Shown here one piece after another: positions 26,481 through 35,170 of a stretch of 64,000 bases of DNA. How positions within the stretch are numbered: the stretch's first letter is position 1; each line of letters starts with the position of its first letter. This DNA comes from Cellvibrio fontiphilus_A (GTDB lineage Bacteria > Pseudomonadota > Gammaproteobacteria > Pseudomonadales > Cellvibrionaceae), in contig NZ_JBHRTF010000003.1 of NCBI RefSeq assembly GCF_042646205.1, forward strand, positions 1 through 64,000. The letters are read 5' to 3'. Under the pieces are notes generated by a model. It did no database searches, was not told the origin of the DNA, and worked only from the letters and a program-made list of their open reading frames with translations. The position numbers and the translations under genes are program-made.

Positions 26481-29297
26481 TTAATAAGTAATGCTGGCTT
26501 CAGGGTCAGTATTTACGGTTGTGCCATCAGTCATGGTGAGTTTAAACATGTACCAGTAAGTGGTGCCGGCAACCACACCTGTATCTACCAGTGTGCCGCT
26601 TTGTGGCGCGCTGGCAATTACCCGGGTTCTGCCGCTGGCCTGCGCGCGCGTATTGCGGTAAATCTCTACCGTGCGTATGGCAGGGAAGTCCTGCAGTTGC
26701 CAACTGAGGCTGATTCCGTTGGCTACTTTGCTGCTCACTAAATTGGTTTTTGGTTGCAATATAGTAGCGACATAAACCGGCTCTGAACGCACCAGTGAAT
26801 TACTCACGGCATTATCAAATTCCACCCAGTAATAATAATTTTTACTCGGTGTTGCTGTTGAATCTTGCCAGGCAATAGCATCAGTTGCCGCGCTGCCTAC
26901 TAATTGGCTAGTACTAAAATCGGCGGGAATGCTGTTATTTGTTACTTCTGCGCGGTAAATACTAATTGCACGAATATCCATATTGGCTGTGCGCCACGCC
27001 AGCTGTACCGGAACCTTGTTGTTTAAAATACTAAACTCAAGTTGTGGAATTAAACTGACAGTTAATTGGGTTTTGGATGTGCCCACCGCCAGTTGGGTAT
27101 GTGGTTTACCACCGCGCAGTTCCGCTGAATAAATGTAATTCACATCAGGTACTACCTGGGTGTCGATGAGTTGGCCTTGTTCGCCAATAATTCGCCCCAG
27201 GCTAATGCGGCTATTTGGATCATTTTCAATTTCACGGAATATAAGTGCGCCCTGAAATTTTGCGTTGTGGCTGTGCAGTTGCACGGTGATTTTAGTGGCA
27301 TCACCACGCGCTACCAGTTTTGCCCAGGGTGCAGCATCCGCTTCGGTGACTTGATAATCAGGCACAGTTTGCATATCGCTGCCTAAATAAAAACTCGGGT
27401 GCGGCGGTTGGTTGTAACCTACGTTTTGCCAGGCAATTGCCGTGCGGTACTGCGGGTTTTGCATGAGTGTTGGAATACGTTGCTGTGTTGGAATAGGGCT
27501 GGAGAAAATCATTAGCTCGCTGCTGTCTGCTTTGGCCCAGATCACTTCCTCGCGCCAGTCACCAAAAATATCGGCCGATAATGCCGGTGTTGCTTTAGTG
27601 CCGTTGGCAGAAACGGCGCTGTATAAATCGCCATTCAAAATCACGTTGGAAAGATTATTTTCGTAATCCCATTTATAGATTTTATTGCCGTCCAGAATTT
27701 CACGGGATAAATCGCCGTCCCACCAGAGTGCAAAGTTCACTTGCGGCGGGCGAACATCGCCAATCAACTGACCATTAGCAGCCACTAGCCCGGCGACAGC
27801 AGAAGAACTCCAGTTTTCGTTGCCGGGAAAACGCGGGTCTATATCAATACTGACACCGCGACCAATATCGCCGCCGTTAGTTGGGCGGCTCCAAATAATT
27901 TGCCCGGTGGCGGCATCGTGCAATTCAACTCCATATTCCATACCGTCTTTGGTGTAGCAAGCGGGGCATTCATGCACCATAAAAATTTCTTTACCGGGAC
28001 GAGTAGGGTCTATATCGGAAACATGCAGTGCATCGCCGTGACCTAAACCTGTGCTGTAGAGCGCATGGCCGTTGTCGTCGATGGTGGCAGCGCCGTAAAT
28101 AATTTCATCGCGGCCATCATTATCAACATCAGCGATGGACAAACTGTGTGCACCCTGGCCGTAAACAATTTCATCACCGTTGCCATTATTGGTATCAAAT
28201 ACCCAGCGACTAGTGAATTTTCCATCCACCCAATCAAAGGCGGAAACTACCGCGCGAGTGTAATAACCCCGCGCCATTAACAGGCTCGGTGTTTCGCCAT
28301 TTAAATAAGCAACACCGGCAAGGAAACGATCCACACGATTGCCGTAGGTATCGCCCCAGCTGCCTACGTTGCCGCGCTGGGGAACATAATCGATGGTATC
28401 CAGTGCTTCGCCCGATAAACCATCAAACATGGTTAAATATTCTGGCCCATTTAAAATATAACCGCCGCTGTTGCGATAATCCGCACTGGCATTGCCAATC
28501 ACTGTGCCGCGACCATCGACTGTGCCATCTGCTGTTTTCATGGCAATTTCGGCGCGGCCATCTCCGTCAAAGTCGTAGGCGATAAATTGGGTGTAGTGCG
28601 CACCGGCGCGAATATTTTTGCCCAAATTAATTCGCCAAAGTTGTTCACCTTCTAATGTATAGGCATCGATAAATACATTGCCGGTGTAACCGCTTTGGGA
28701 GTTGTCTTTGGCGTTGGATGGATTCCATTTCACAATCACTTCGTAGTCGCCATCGCCATCCAAATCGGCAACACTCGCATCGTTAGCGCTGTAGTCATGC
28801 ACCACACCTAAAATGGAATCACTCTTGGGTTTATTAAGTGGAATACTTAAATAAGCCTTGTTCCATGCCGTTGCGTTATTCGCTTTTTTATCTTGCAGGT
28901 GATGTTCACCTTCAATCATCACTTGATATTTATCGCCTGCTTTGCCTTGGCTATCCATAAAAAAAGTCGCGGATTCGAGCGGCTTTTTGGTTAACTTTTT
29001 ACCGTTGCGAAATACGTGAAAGCCTTTGTTGGCTGGATCTTTTTGCAGTAAGCGCCAGCTGATGGCATTGCCGCTTGCAGTGGGAATTACAACTAAACCG
29101 CGATCCAGATCCTCCACTGATTTTTTAATTTTACAGGCTTGTGATTCAGCACAATCCTGCGTTTTGTTGTCATGCTGCTGATGCGCCTGGCTCAGCGGCG
29201 CTGATAAAGCGGTGAGTGCGCAAACGGAAATAACCGCCTTGCGCAACCAAGGCCGCTTCAGGCTGTTAAGGGATGTGTTGATGTAAGAGAGTTTCAT
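26481..29297 (-). CDS. PL11 rhamnogalacturonan lyase with C-terminal fibronectin-like domains
   Basis: 938 residues with a cleaved signal peptide (SVCALTALSAPLSQA). The catalytic beta-propeller, about 60-645, has YSANDASVADLDGDGDYEVI, YDFDGDGRAEIAMKTADGTV, FGDWREEVIW and AWQNVGYNQPPHPSFYLG. From about 650 to the end there are probably three beta-sandwich (FN3-like) repeats, with similar lines such as YIYSAELRGG, YYYWVEFDNA and TYWYMFKLTM. It cleaves the RG-I backbone by beta-elimination. The core is closer to Bacillus endo-acting YesW than the 662-residue copy at 16114. It follows a TonB receptor gene on the same strand. Confidence 0.93.
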   Translation of the reverse strand: MKLSYINTSLNSLKRPWLRKAVISVCALTALSAPLSQAHQQHDNKTQDCAESQACKIKKSVEDLDRGLVVIPTASGNAISWRLLQKDPANKGFHVFRNGKKLTKKPLESATFFMDSQGKAGDKYQVMIEGEHHLQDKKANNATAWNKAYLSIPLNKPKSDSILGVVHDYSANDASVADLDGDGDYEVIVKWNPSNAKDNSQSGYTGNVFIDAYTLEGEQLWRINLGKNIRAGAHYTQFIAYDFDGDGRAEIAMKTADGTVDGRGTVIGNASADYRNSGGYILNGPEYLTMFDGLSGEALDTIDYVPQRGNVGSWGDTYGNRVDRFLAGVAYLNGETPSLLMARGYYTRAVVSAFDWVDGKFTSRWVFDTNNGNGDEIVYGQGAHSLSIADVDNDGRDEIIYGAATIDDNGHALYSTGLGHGDALHVSDIDPTRPGKEIFMVHECPACYTKDGMEYGVELHDAATGQIIWSRPTNGGDIGRGVSIDIDPRFPGNENWSSSAVAGLVAANGQLIGDVRPPQVNFALWWDGDLSREILDGNKIYKWDYENNLSNVILNGDLYSAVSANGTKATPALSADIFGDWREEVIWAKADSSELMIFSSPIPTQQRIPTLMQNPQYRTAIAWQNVGYNQPPHPSFYLGSDMQTVPDYQVTEADAAPWAKLVARGDATKITVQLHSHNAKFQGALIFREIENDPNSRISLGRIIGEQGQLIDTQVVPDVNYIYSAELRGGKPHTQLAVGTSKTQLTVSLIPQLEFSILNNKVPVQLAWRTANMDIRAISIYRAEVTNNSIPADFSTSQLVGSAATDAIAWQDSTATPSKNYYYWVEFDNAVSNSLVRSEPVYVATILQPKTNLVSSKVANGISLSWQLQDFPAIRTVEIYRNTRAQASGRTRVIASAPQSGTLVDTGVVAGTTYWYMFKLTMTDGTTVNTDPEASITY

Positions 29298-29325
29298 TAT
29301 TGGTTATTCTCCTTAGGGTTGATAA

Positions 29326-29354
29326 TAAAAAACCCCGAGGATTAGTCGGGGTTT
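29326..29354 (-). terminator. Terminator after TonB receptor 1
   Basis: AACCCCGA / TCGGGGTT stem with a run of six T on the minus strand, 13 bases after the receptor stop. It sits between the receptor and PL11 genes and may set their relative expression. Confidence 0.8.
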
Positions 29355-29366
29355 AGCGAACAATAA

Positions 29367-32342
29367 TTACATTTTGTAGGTGAGGCCAATGGCAAATTCT
29401 CTGCCGGAATAATCGTATTGCGCCATACGACCTTCGCCTGAGTTATATACCAATACCTCTTTGGTCAGGTTGCGACCATCGATGTAAAATTTAAGTTTTT
29501 CGGTCAGGTTGTAATTGAATTTTGCATCCAAATAACCGCCATCATCGACGTACAGTGGGTTGCCTGAGCGATCAGATGCCCGCCATAAATATTCGCCGCG
29601 GAAGTTGTAAGCAAGGCGCACACCCCACACATCGGTTTCGTAAAACGCACTGATGTTGTAGCTGTCTTGTGATTGTTGGGGGAAGGGCAATTCCTCGCCG
29701 GTAATGCCATCAAATAAACCTACATCCTCCGCTTTCATATAGGTGTAGTTAACGCTACCACCTAAACCGTCAAAGGGTGCAGGCAACATGGTGAACATGG
29801 TGCTGGCCTGGAGTTCAACACCTTTGGTAGTTGCACCGGTATTGTTGTATCGCTGACGCACATCCCACACGCGGCCATCGTTAAAAAAGTCCACGTCGTA
29901 CTGGGTGTCCGGATCAAAAATCCAGTTATCCATTTTTTTGGAAAAGAAAGCGGCAGACACAATTGAATCTTCATTCGGATACCAGGTTAATGCCAGATCC
30001 AACTGGTTAGCCACATAAGGATTCAAGGCCGGATTTCCCGCCGTACAGGTATTGGGAAGATCATCAATTTCGGCTTGGGTGTAGTCGTTAATTACACAGG
30101 TGGCGTTCACGTTAATGTCTGCAATGCGCGGGTGTGCCATCACTTTTGCGGCACCAAAAAATAATTCCAATTCATCCGGAATTAAACCCAGCGTCAGGTT
30201 CAGGCTCGGCAAGGTTTCTGTGTAGCCTTCCTTAATGGATTTGCGACCGTTAAATGCATCCGGGTGATCTATAGCTTCAATAGGCGCTGCATAAGCACCG
30301 GTAACCGGGTTAACTACGGGGTTACCATTAGCATCTAACTGATCCACCATCACACGGATAGTGACATCGCCATTCGCCGTGGTTTTAGTGTCCACTACCC
30401 GCACACCAAAGTTACCTTTTAACGGCATGCTGCCAATTTGCATTTCAAAATTGGCTTGGCCATAAAACGCATTGGTTGATACATCCACATCAAAATTGCC
30501 GCGATTCACATTCAAATCGTTACGGGTAGTGTTATCGGCACTAATGGCTCTCAGCTCTTCCAAAATGGCTTTGGAATCTATTGCTTGCCATGAACTTGGG
30601 GCGTAAGTACTGAGGCTGAAATTTTTAAAGAAATCAGGCGTGCTTTTGGTACGACCTTCAATCAGCGCAATTTGATCAGCCATACTCCAGACTTGGCCGT
30701 TATAGTTAGCGCCAACGTTGCGAACTATGTTGTAGGCATAGTTTGCGTTGGTAAATTCCTGGGTGTTGAATTGGTAACCGGTTTGGAATTTGGTAAAGAA
30801 ACCGGCATCAGGTGAGTAGGCAAAATCCAGTTTTGCCATATCTTCCTGGGTTTCATCTTCCATGGGGCGATAGTTATAGGCGGCACCACCGGAATAACTG
30901 GCAGGATTATTCAGATCGAACTTGTTGGAGGTATCGGTTAAATCACTGGCGTTGCGGATATAGGCATTACTTAAATCAATATTTGGTAAACCTTCGCGGT
31001 TTAATGTGACCTCCATATCGACAATACCGCCCGCCCATACGGTGGTGCCGCGTGAATCAATATCCTGCTCCGAGGTTGAACGGGCAATAACACCCGAGGC
31101 CTGGAATTTATCCTGACTGTATTCAAAACCGGTTTCGAGCATACTGGTTTCTTGATACCAATCTATATCCAGTACACGGTTGCTCACGGTTGCATCGCGG
31201 GTTTTAAAACCAACGACATTTTTTCTGTCATCCACAACAACCGACTCTGGTTTTAAGCGCGCTGCAGAGTTGGTTTCAAACTGCATATTAATGTCGTAGG
31301 CCGACTTATCCCGCTCGTTATAGGTGTAACCTACATAAGCGGAGAGGCTATCGGTAAAGGCGTATTGCACCATGGTGTTTGCACTTAAACGGTCTTCCTT
31401 GCGCGCCCAAATTCCATAACGCGGTAAGTAGGGCACAAATTCCTGCCATTGCGCCAAACACACATTGCGGTCAGCGACAACTGAAATGCTGGAGCAACCG
31501 GATTGTTCGGTAATATTTTCGTATTTGGGGTTAACCGATGTTTTTGCGGCATCGCCATCGTAGTCAGCAAAACGTGCCCATTCTGTGTTGCGAATACCGT
31601 GTAGTACTGTGTCTTTATCGGCAGCAGTAACGTTTACCAGTACACCGAGTTTTTCATTAAATTTGTATACACCAATTAAATTGGTTTTGGGCATGGCATC
31701 GCCAATCAAATCGTTGTATTGCACTTCGCCATTGGCCGAAAAAAAGTTATTTTCAAATTCATTGGGTTTGCGCGTGTTCACTTGAATCGTGCCGCCAATA
31801 CCACCTTCAGTTAAACGCGCTTCTGAACCTTTAATAACGTCCAGTGATTTAACTAACTCGGAAGCCATATCGCGGAAGTCCACGCCGCGGCTGCCGCCCA
31901 TGCCCATGGCACCTACGCTGTTTAATTCCACGCGCAGCAAATCCGGGTCTACACCGCGCACGCTCACCGATGAACCTTCACCGTTGTCGCGACCAATTTG
32001 TACACCGGGAATACGCTGTAATGCTTCGGCGATATTTTTATCGGGGAAGGCGCCAATATCTTCGGCGACCAGAGAGTCAGTCATGGTCACCGCCGCTTTT
32101 TTGCGGTCGAGTGCGCTGCGCTGACTAAAACGAATGCCGGATACCTCAACTTCTTCAATGATTTCTTTGTCGGCATTGTTGGTGACGCTTGCCGCTTGTT
32201 GCGCAAGGGCACTGGGGGTCAAGCTAACTAAACCTGTACCGGCAACCAGCAGGGATGCAATACCACTGGCGAGCAACTTGCGTGAAAACGGGAGATTGTC
32301 GGCTGTTTTACGTGATGATTTAACGTGATTGAAATTAATCAT
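29367..32342 (-). CDS. TonB-dependent outer-membrane receptor 1
   Basis: 991 residues. Signal peptide about 1-48 (KLLASGIASLLVAGTGLVSL, then ALA). A TonB-box-like EEVEVSG is followed by the plug domain (DSLVAEDIGAFPDKNIAEAL, QRIPGVQIGRDNGEGSSVSV, RGVDPDLLRVELN). The rest is a 22-strand barrel ending with an aromatic-type C-terminus (FAIGLTYKM). It has the features of Cellvibrio/Saccharophagus/Xanthomonas carbohydrate receptors. The adjacent PL11 suggests uptake of RG-I oligosaccharides. There is no N-terminal signalling domain, so no anti-sigma control is indicated. Confidence 0.9.
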   Translation of the reverse strand: MINFNHVKSSRKTADNLPFSRKLLASGIASLLVAGTGLVSLTPSALAQQAASVTNNADKEIIEEVEVSGIRFSQRSALDRKKAAVTMTDSLVAEDIGAFPDKNIAEALQRIPGVQIGRDNGEGSSVSVRGVDPDLLRVELNSVGAMGMGGSRGVDFRDMASELVKSLDVIKGSEARLTEGGIGGTIQVNTRKPNEFENNFFSANGEVQYNDLIGDAMPKTNLIGVYKFNEKLGVLVNVTAADKDTVLHGIRNTEWARFADYDGDAAKTSVNPKYENITEQSGCSSISVVADRNVCLAQWQEFVPYLPRYGIWARKEDRLSANTMVQYAFTDSLSAYVGYTYNERDKSAYDINMQFETNSAARLKPESVVVDDRKNVVGFKTRDATVSNRVLDIDWYQETSMLETGFEYSQDKFQASGVIARSTSEQDIDSRGTTVWAGGIVDMEVTLNREGLPNIDLSNAYIRNASDLTDTSNKFDLNNPASYSGGAAYNYRPMEDETQEDMAKLDFAYSPDAGFFTKFQTGYQFNTQEFTNANYAYNIVRNVGANYNGQVWSMADQIALIEGRTKSTPDFFKNFSLSTYAPSSWQAIDSKAILEELRAISADNTTRNDLNVNRGNFDVDVSTNAFYGQANFEMQIGSMPLKGNFGVRVVDTKTTANGDVTIRVMVDQLDANGNPVVNPVTGAYAAPIEAIDHPDAFNGRKSIKEGYTETLPSLNLTLGLIPDELELFFGAAKVMAHPRIADINVNATCVINDYTQAEIDDLPNTCTAGNPALNPYVANQLDLALTWYPNEDSIVSAAFFSKKMDNWIFDPDTQYDVDFFNDGRVWDVRQRYNNTGATTKGVELQASTMFTMLPAPFDGLGGSVNYTYMKAEDVGLFDGITGEELPFPQQSQDSYNISAFYETDVWGVRLAYNFRGEYLWRASDRSGNPLYVDDGGYLDAKFNYNLTEKLKFYIDGRNLTKEVLVYNSGEGRMAQYDYSGREFAIGLTYKM

Positions 32343-32412
32343 TATTCCCTCTCTTTTATATTATTAGCGGTTATTTTTACTGCGATTTGGATATTAATAT
32401 CTGATTTATTCA

Positions 32413-32465
32413 TGGTCAATCATAAATAATCACATATATGGTCAATAGCAATCATGTGTGGTCAT
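32413..32465. promoter_or_regulatory. Candidate DeoR-type operator, site 3, upstream of TonB receptor 1
   Basis: On the minus strand, 32432-32413 reads TGATTATTTA then TGATTGACCA, with a further ATGATTG about 20 bases upstream. ATGGTCAAT also occurs twice on the plus strand (32412 and 32438). The site is about 70 bases before the receptor start at 32342. Confidence 0.45.
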
Positions 32466-32613
32466 AGGTAACATCACCTGTAACCCTGAACAGAGAGGGG
32501 TTTGCGCCATGGCGTCTCAATCATTTTTATTGAGCTGATGGTTGTCGTTGTTGTTTTTATTGTTGTTGCTGCGCGGGCATTCCATGCAAACAACAAAAGC
32601 TAAATGCAAACAA
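32466..32613. other. Spacer between TonB receptor 1 promoter and PL22 terminator
   Basis: No gene supported. It is G/T-rich (repeated GTTGTT) and contains the direct repeat ATGCAAACAA (about 32584 and 32603). No function recognised. Confidence 0.35.
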
Positions 32614-32646
32614 TAAAAAAGCGGCCTCATCCAGGATGAGGCCGTT
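32614..32646 (-). terminator. Terminator of the GH28-rhaT-PL22 operon
   Basis: CGGCCTCATCC / GGATGAGGCCG stem followed on the minus strand by CTTTTTTATTG. It lies about 75 bases after the PL22 stop at 32721. Confidence 0.85.
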
Positions 32647-32720
32647 TAAATAGTTCGGGCAGTAATATTGCGACTGGGATGGAACTCAGGTGATGAATGC
32701 TCGGTTGGGCGAGCCTTGCG

Positions 32721-34073
32721 TTAAAGCTCTACCGCGTAAGCGTGAATAGGCCCGTGCATATTGGAGCGGAACACCAAATATTTTCCGTCTGGCGAAAACT
32801 GCAGGTTGGGTTCTACGCGGTAGTCGTGTTTGTGCATGTCCACGAGCTTGGTGCTTTTTAATTTGCCGGGGCGAATTAATTGCGCGGCATTGGGGGCGCT
32901 TACCGCTATGTCTTGAATAATTTCCGGTTCAAACAAATAAATATATTTGCCGTCTTCGGCGCGCGCGACCATCTCGTGATCGCTGCCATCACCGGCCAGC
33001 ATTTTTCCATCGCGCGAAATTTGGTAATGCACAGACCATTCGTTGCGCTCCAGGTGATACCAGTGGCGCTGTTGGGTTTCCATATGGTAAGTGGCCAACC
33101 AAAAGACTTCGCCGCGCGGGGTTTGCAAATCGTAATAAATGGTTTTGCCATCAAAGGAAAAAAATTCATGGCCGGCAATTTCCATATTCATGCTGCGCAT
33201 GTGAACTTTTTGTTTGTTCTTGCCATTGATGTCTATAGTCCACACCCTGTCTACCATATGCCAGGGGCCTTCGTGGCAGTACATGATTTTGCGCGGGTCG
33301 GCAGGGGAGAACTGCACATGGTTGAGCCAATCGCGTGAGCGGGTAACCACTTTGCGTTTTCCGGTTTTAATATCGATGGTAAAAATTTCCATGGGGATAT
33401 TTTTCGCCAGTCGTTCTGCCATGCGCAGCTCTTTGGCCTCGGCAAAACTCAGTGGCTTACCATCTGCACCCAGCGCGTTATAACCCCCATCGGTATTGGC
33501 GACTTTAGGGCCGGGCTGCAACTCCACAAATTCAGTGGCGTAGGCACCGGCCATTAAGCTGTCATCGGCATTGATGGAGGTGATAAAACCTTGGGGGAAA
33601 ACACCAATAAAATGCTGTTTGCCACTGGGAATATCAATCGCGTAATACTCAACATTATCAAACAGGTTAGCGTTGTCTTTACCTTTGAATTCGCCGCTAT
33701 ATTTACGCGCATAACAAATGGGTTTGGTATAGGACACCATAATCACTTCAAACTGGCCCTCAGCCAAGAGTGAGTGACTATGATCTTTAAAATCGTACAA
33801 ACCTATACCGCTGGGTGTATTCATCACCATGTAACGGCTGTCATGGGTAAAAGCGTTGTCGTGAAAATACAGGGATTTGGAATTATCGATGCTGGAGAGC
33901 CTGCGGATTTTTTTATTGCTAATCGGGTCCATCCATTCGCGTGGAATGTCTGTGTGTATCGAGTTAGCGCTTGCTGCCGTGTGTATTTGATTTGTTTGGC
34001 TAAAGGGTTGTTTGCTGAGCAGCAATAGCGCACTACCCAATGCGGAATTTATTAATAAGTCTCTGCGTTTCAT
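32721..34073 (-). CDS. PL22 oligogalacturonate lyase with export signal
   Basis: 450 residues. It resembles oligogalacturonide lyase (Ogl), a seven-bladed beta-propeller: REWMDPISNKKIRRLSSIDN, SLYFHDNAFTHDSRYMVM, HVQFSPADPRKIMYCHEGPW and the Mn-binding His-rich blades (AGHEFFSFDGKTIYYD; VEPNLQFSPDGKYLVFRSNM). It cleaves digalacturonate and short oligogalacturonides to 4-deoxy-5-ketouronate. The classical enzyme is cytoplasmic, but this one begins MKRRDLLINSALGSALLLLS, a twin-arginine-like signal, so it is probably periplasmic. It is the last gene of the GH28-rhaT-PL22 set; start ATG has GAGGTG upstream. Confidence 0.88.
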   Translation of the reverse strand: MKRRDLLINSALGSALLLLSKQPFSQTNQIHTAASANSIHTDIPREWMDPISNKKIRRLSSIDNSKSLYFHDNAFTHDSRYMVMNTPSGIGLYDFKDHSHSLLAEGQFEVIMVSYTKPICYARKYSGEFKGKDNANLFDNVEYYAIDIPSGKQHFIGVFPQGFITSINADDSLMAGAYATEFVELQPGPKVANTDGGYNALGADGKPLSFAEAKELRMAERLAKNIPMEIFTIDIKTGKRKVVTRSRDWLNHVQFSPADPRKIMYCHEGPWHMVDRVWTIDINGKNKQKVHMRSMNMEIAGHEFFSFDGKTIYYDLQTPRGEVFWLATYHMETQQRHWYHLERNEWSVHYQISRDGKMLAGDGSDHEMVARAEDGKYIYLFEPEIIQDIAVSAPNAAQLIRPGKLKSTKLVDMHKHDYRVEPNLQFSPDGKYLVFRSNMHGPIHAYAVEL

Positions 34074-34103
34074 AAACCACCTCTAAAAAACTGCCACGGC
34101 TGG

Positions 34104-35168
34104 TTATACAAGTGAATTGCCATAGCCAATCACCATGGTTGAACCAATAAGACAACCCAGGCCGAGGAATACATAGGTAAGTGTTGTTTTGCTGGAGCCT
34201 TTCCATTCTTTTAGGGCAAAGCCCCAGAGCGATGAAAAAATAATGATGGAGGCCATATGCAAGGTCCAGGAGGAAAACCCGTATTCACCCATTTGACTTT
34301 CGCCCATGACATAAAAGAAAAATTGGAAATACCAGAGCACCCCTGCCAATGCGCACCAGAGTAAATTAATACCGCTAGTAGCGGGGCGCTCATTGGCTGA
34401 GCGCAATTTGGGCTGGAGTATTTCCGCGGCGGTTTTATTTTTTGCGATTAAATAAGCGCACCACAGAAAATTAGTAGTGGCACCGCCAATCAACACAATA
34501 CAAATGACCGGTAAGCCTTTAAACAGCGGGTTGGTGCCCGCTGCGGCAGATAATTCGGCGAGCGGTTCACCGGCAGCAATACCAAAGGCAAAACAAGAGG
34601 ACATAAGCCCGCAAAAAAGCGCAACCAATAAACCCTTTTTTAAATCGAATTCGGCAATATTTTTTTGTCGCTCTTCCGGTGCACTTTCTTTTTCTTTGTG
34701 AATGCCACCCAGGCCCACAATTGCAATGCCGATTAAACACAGCGCCAAACCGAGCAAGACAATTTTACCGTGGGTGCTGGGTAGTACCTCGGTAAAAAAT
34801 ACGCCTTTGAGCATGGGCGGAATAATGGTGCCAAAAAACGCACAAAGCCCCAGTGCAACTGCCATCCCTAAGGACAAACCCAAATAGCGCATGGTTAACC
34901 CAAAGGTTAATCCACCCAGACCCCAGAGCAGGCCATAGACAATACATTGCATTAATGTGTTGCTATCGGCAGCGGCAATCACACCGAATAAATCTTCAGT
35001 GCGAAAATAGGCAAAAATCCAGGGGGCAAAAATCCACGAAAAAAATCCGCCAATTAACCAGTAAATTTCCCAGGACCAACCGCGCACTTTGCGAAAGGGC
35101 ACATAAAAACTGGCGGAGGCTAATCCGCCCAGCCAATGAAATAAAACCCCGAGTAATGGATTTCCCAT
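34104..35168 (-). CDS. rhaT: L-rhamnose-proton symporter RhaT
   Basis: 354 residues with ten hydrophobic segments. N-terminus HWLGGLASASFYVPFRKVRG followed by WSWEIYWLIGGFFSWIFAPW matches E. coli RhaT in order and spacing, as does LMQCIVYGLLWGLGGLTFGL. It brings free L-rhamnose across the inner membrane. It starts 2 bases from the stop of the upstream GH28 gene, so the two are co-transcribed. It links periplasmic RG-I breakdown to the cytoplasmic rhamnose pathway genes at 43662, 48810, 51536 and 53741. Confidence 0.95.
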   Translation of the reverse strand: MGNPLLGVLFHWLGGLASASFYVPFRKVRGWSWEIYWLIGGFFSWIFAPWIFAYFRTEDLFGVIAAADSNTLMQCIVYGLLWGLGGLTFGLTMRYLGLSLGMAVALGLCAFFGTIIPPMLKGVFFTEVLPSTHGKIVLLGLALCLIGIAIVGLGGIHKEKESAPEERQKNIAEFDLKKGLLVALFCGLMSSCFAFGIAAGEPLAELSAAAGTNPLFKGLPVICIVLIGGATTNFLWCAYLIAKNKTAAEILQPKLRSANERPATSGINLLWCALAGVLWYFQFFFYVMGESQMGEYGFSSWTLHMASIIIFSSLWGFALKEWKGSSKTTLTYVFLGLGCLIGSTMVIGYGNSLV

Positions 35169-35170
35169 AA

